Of a stretch of DNA of 8,025 nt, positions 5,929-8,025 are shown in pieces. The position numbers and the translations under genes are program-made. Origin of the DNA: Alistipes sp. CAG:268 (GTDB taxonomy: Bacteria > Bacteroidota > Bacteroidia > Bacteroidales > Rikenellaceae); the NCBI GenBank assembly GCA_000434235.1, contig FR891986.1:14289-22313 (forward strand), read 5' to 3'. The first letter of the stretch is position 1. Each line of letters opens with the position of its first letter. The notes below the pieces were generated by a model. The model worked only from the letters and a program-made list of their open reading frames with translations, was not told where the DNA came from and made no database searches.

Positions 5929-5987
5929 TTTCATGACGCCCCGAGCAAGGGGGTTGAAAACGTAAAACTACTTAAAACCAGTAAATT

Positions 5988-7271
5988 ATGGGAATTAAAT
6001 TCCGCCTCGTGGTCATGAACTTTCTTCAGTATGCAATCTGGGGAGCGTACCTGACCTCGATGGGATCCTATCTTGTGGGCGTCGATCTGGCGTCGCATAT
6101 CGGAATCTTCTATGCCATGCAGGGCATCGTCTCGCTCTTCATGCCCGCCGTCATCGGAATCGTGGCCGACCGCTGGGTGCCTGCACAGCGGCTGCTCGGC
6201 ATCTGCCACCTGACGGCCGCCCTCTTCATGGGGGCGGCGGGCTACTACGCCCTCTCGGCCGGTCCGGAGGTCTCGTTCGGGATCCTCTTCACGCTCTATT
6301 CGTTCAGCGTAGCCTTCTACATGCCGACGATCGCCCTCTCGAATTCCGTGGCCTACAGCGTGCTCGAAGGGGCCGGTATGGATACCGTGAAGTCTTTCCC
6401 GCCGATCCGTGTCTGGGGCACTGTCGGCTTCATCTGCTCGATGCTCGTCTGCGATGCGGCCGGTTTCCAGACCACCTGCATGCAGTTCATCCAGTGCGCC
6501 GTGTTGGGACTCCTGCTCGGCCTCTATGCCATGACCCTTCCGTCGTGTCCGGTCAGTCGCTCGGCCGAGCGCAAGAGCCTGGTCGAGGCCCTCGGACTGC
6601 GCGCCTTCACGCTCTTCAGGCAGAAGAAGATGGCCCTGTTCTTCATCTTCTCGATGCTGCTGGGCGTCTCGCTGCAGATCACCAACGGCTTTGCGAATCC
6701 CTTCATCACCAGTTTCCGCGACATCCCCGAATATGCCTCCACGTTCGGCGCCAACCACGCCAATGCGCTGATCTCGCTCTCGCAGATCTCCGAGACGCTC
6801 TGCATCCTGCTCATTCCCTTCTGCCTGAAACGTTTCGGCATCAAGAACGTCATGCTCATGGCCATGTTCGCCTGGGTGCTCCGCTTCGGCCTCTTCGGCC
6901 TGGGCAACCCCGGAAGCGGCGTGTGGATGTTCATCCTCTCGATGATCGTCTACGGCGTGGCCTTCGACTTCTTCAACATCTCGGGATCGCTCTTCGTCAA
7001 TAAGGAGACCGATACGACGATCCGCTCCTCGGCACAGGGGCTCTTCATGATCATGACCAACGGCATCGGCGCCACGATCGGAACGCTCGGCGCGCAGGCC
7101 GTCGTCAATCATTTTGTCTACTCGCAGCAGGGGGCCGAGGCGATGGTTGCGGGGTGGTCTGCCTCGTGGCTGATCTTTGCCGGCTATGCCCTGCTCGTGG
7201 GAGTGGTCTTCGCCCTGGTATTCAAATACCGGCACGACCCCGAGTCCGTGGCCGACGGCCTGAACCGTTGA
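5988..7271 (+). CDS. nupG: Nucleoside:H+ symporter, NupG type (MFS)
   Basis: A 427-residue inner-membrane carrier of the nucleoside:H+ symporter family within the major facilitator superfamily; it imports nucleosides using the proton gradient. About twelve hydrophobic segments are visible, and resemblance to E. coli NupG runs end to end from the first residues (FLQYAIWGAYLTSMGSY against FLQFCLWGSWLTTLGSY). Shared motifs include GIVADRW (57-63), GMDTVKSFPPIRVWGTVGF (130-148), FIFSMLLGVSLQITN (ending at N233), SQISETL (Q266, E269) and FDFFNISGS (D327). These correspond to residues reported to line the NupG nucleoside site (R136, Q225, N228, Q261, E264, D323, from memory), so the transport function should be intact. 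XapB has the same fold, so the preferred nucleoside is not certain. The gene stands alone, diverging from tRNA-Gln and ending in a strong terminator; nothing nearby is for nucleoside catabolism. Confidence 0.95.
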   Translation: MGIKFRLVVMNFLQYAIWGAYLTSMGSYLVGVDLASHIGIFYAMQGIVSLFMPAVIGIVADRWVPAQRLLGICHLTAALFMGAAGYYALSAGPEVSFGILFTLYSFSVAFYMPTIALSNSVAYSVLEGAGMDTVKSFPPIRVWGTVGFICSMLVCDAAGFQTTCMQFIQCAVLGLLLGLYAMTLPSCPVSRSAERKSLVEALGLRAFTLFRQKKMALFFIFSMLLGVSLQITNGFANPFITSFRDIPEYASTFGANHANALISLSQISETLCILLIPFCLKRFGIKNVMLMAMFAWVLRFGLFGLGNPGSGVWMFILSMIVYGVAFDFFNISGSLFVNKETDTTIRSSAQGLFMIMTNGIGATIGTLGAQAVVNHFVYSQQGAEAMVAGWSASWLIFAGYALLVGVVFALVFKYRHDPESVADGLNR

Positions 7272-7315
7272 TCCCGCTCCGCCCGGAGCACACAGGGCGG
7301 ATACAGCACAGTCTG

Positions 7316-7351
7316 TCCGGTGTCGGAGTTTTCCGATGCCGGATTTTTTTT
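7316..7351 (+). terminator. Intrinsic terminator of nupG
   Basis: A 12-bp stem (7316-7327 with 7332-7343), with two adjacent G-U pairs and a GTTT loop, is followed directly by eight T residues (7344-7351). It lies 44 bp after the nupG stop. On the minus strand the hairpin is not followed by a U-tract, so it is unlikely to stop the converging lptD transcript efficiently. Confidence 0.93.
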
Positions 7352-7385
7352 GGAATGCGGGGTAGCGGGATGGAGACAGGCCGTG

Positions 7386-8025
7386 TCAGTACATGTTGTC
7401 GTACATCGACTGCGACTTGTCGTACTTCAGGTCGGAGAGCGAGGCGGCCTTCACGCCGATGTTGAAGCTCCAGCTCTTGTGGTAGCCGAAGGGGATCCAC
7501 GAGAAGGACATCTGCCAGCAGTGGAGGTCGCGCGTGATCGATACCGACGAGGTCGTGAGCTTTCGGGCCTTGATGTCGTAACCTCCCTGGAAGGTGATGC
7601 CCGTCTTGGGTGTGAGGTTCAGCGAGCCGTTGAAGCTGACGGTCTGCGTGACGTTCTTGCGGTATCCCGTCGTGCCGTTGTTCACGTAGGAGACCGAATA
7701 GTTCACCGCATAGTTGAAGCCGAAGTTCCACGGCAGCGAGAAGTCGTAGTAGGCCTGCGACATGTATTGCCTTCGCAGGGTGGGGTCCATCGTGCCGTAG
7801 GGGTCGTAGAACGGGTTCGAATACTCCGGGGGCAGGCTCGTGATGTCGTTTACGGCCGGCTGCGACTTGTCCTCGCGCGACTTGAAGGTGTAGCCGAACG
7901 ACCAGCCCGTCGAGGTGATGCGTCCCGGGAAGAAGAGCTTGTCGTAGCGGACACCCTCGGGTGTGACGCGGTAGGGGTCGATCGTGGCCGAGAGGTTGAT
8001 GCCGAAGTTCTTGAAGAGCGTCGTG
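7386..8025 (-). CDS. lptD: LptD, LPS-assembly outer-membrane protein (C-terminal part; 5' end outside window)
   Basis: This is the C-terminal 212 residues of a large outer-membrane beta-barrel, read on the minus strand and open to the right edge; the ATG at 7790 is internal, since the frame continues upstream without a stop. LptD forms the pore through which lipopolysaccharide reaches the outer leaflet. The alternating polar and aromatic pattern of barrel strands is plain (for example YYDFSLPWNFGFNYAVNYSV and LHCWQMSFSWIPFGYHKSW). The order FFPGRITSTGWSFGYTFKS, then YSNPFYDPYG, then SLNLTPKTGITFQGGYDIKA, ITRDLHCWQMSFSWIPFG and LSDLKYDKSQSMYDNMY agrees with the tail of the Bacteroidota LptD form as I remember it. 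The chain ends in Tyr, as expected of a terminal barrel strand recognised by BamA. The N-terminal OstA/LptA-like domain is not in the window, so the assignment rests on the barrel alone; another large outer-membrane protein is the alternative. Confidence 0.83.
   Translation of the reverse strand, partial: TTLFKNFGINLSATIDPYRVTPEGVRYDKLFFPGRITSTGWSFGYTFKSREDKSQPAVNDITSLPPEYSNPFYDPYGTMDPTLRRQYMSQAYYDFSLPWNFGFNYAVNYSVSYVNNGTTGYRKNVTQTVSFNGSLNLTPKTGITFQGGYDIKARKLTTSSVSITRDLHCWQMSFSWIPFGYHKSWSFNIGVKAASLSDLKYDKSQSMYDNMY

Noticed and set aside
3184..5934. Very long minus-strand open frame (over 900 codons) across both peptidase genes
   Set aside because: It runs antisense to a clear M3 peptidase and also through the tRNA-Gln gene. 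It has no recognisable motifs and arises because GC-rich codon bias removes stops on the opposite strand. The same holds for the minus-strand frame at 1424-3523.
5945..5956. Short inverted repeat in the nupG leader (CCCC to GGGG)
   Set aside because: Only about four pairs form, too weak to support a riboswitch or attenuator.
5931..7235. Minus-strand open frame (434 codons) opposite nupG
   Set aside because: It is the antisense of a well-conserved NupG-type transporter, rich in His, Asp, Glu and Arg as expected of a shadow frame, with no motif of its own.

Overview
The window looks like chromosomal DNA of a GC-rich member of the Bacteroidota, most likely Alistipes or another Rikenellaceae (inference from gene content, promoter type and base composition; no database was consulted). 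Coding DNA is rich in G and C, while the intergenic gaps are A/T-rich. Promoters fit the Bacteroidota pattern TTTG-N19/20-TAnnTTTG, start codons lack obvious Shine-Dalgarno sites, and the LptD fragment and the two lipoprotein peptidases are of a type common in this phylum.

Layout, left to right. (1) Positions 1-446, minus strand: the N-terminal part of a HyfB/HycC/NuoM-like proton-pumping membrane subunit that runs off the left edge. (2) 469-1188, minus: rsmE, a 16S rRNA m3U1498 methyltransferase, 22 bp upstream of the hyfB-like gene and probably transcribed with it. (3) 1189-1285: a compact divergent regulatory region whose two -7 boxes point at each other. (4) 1286-3469 and 3511-5634, plus: two tandem paralogous M3 metallopeptidases of the Dcp family, both predicted lipoproteins and probably one operon, ended by a strong hairpin at 5660-5693. 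(5) 5746-5849: tRNA-Gln(CUG) on the minus strand with its promoter and an adjoining bidirectional terminator. (6) 5988-7271, plus: a nucleoside:H+ symporter of the NupG type with a textbook intrinsic terminator at 7316-7351. (7) 7386-8025, minus: the C-terminal beta-barrel part of LptD, running off the right edge.

Functionally this is mostly housekeeping: ribosome modification, tRNA, respiratory or hydrogenase-type membrane complex, outer-membrane LPS assembly, peptide breakdown in the envelope and nucleoside uptake. The two peptidases and the nucleoside transporter fit a gut organism living on peptides and scavenged nucleosides. I found no sign of a mobile element, CRISPR array, defence island or toxin system, and I do not think the window holds an undescribed system. 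The points most worth a second look are the paralogous peptidase pair with different active-site loops, the face-to-face promoter region at 1182-1291, and the tight tRNA-Gln/terminator arrangement.
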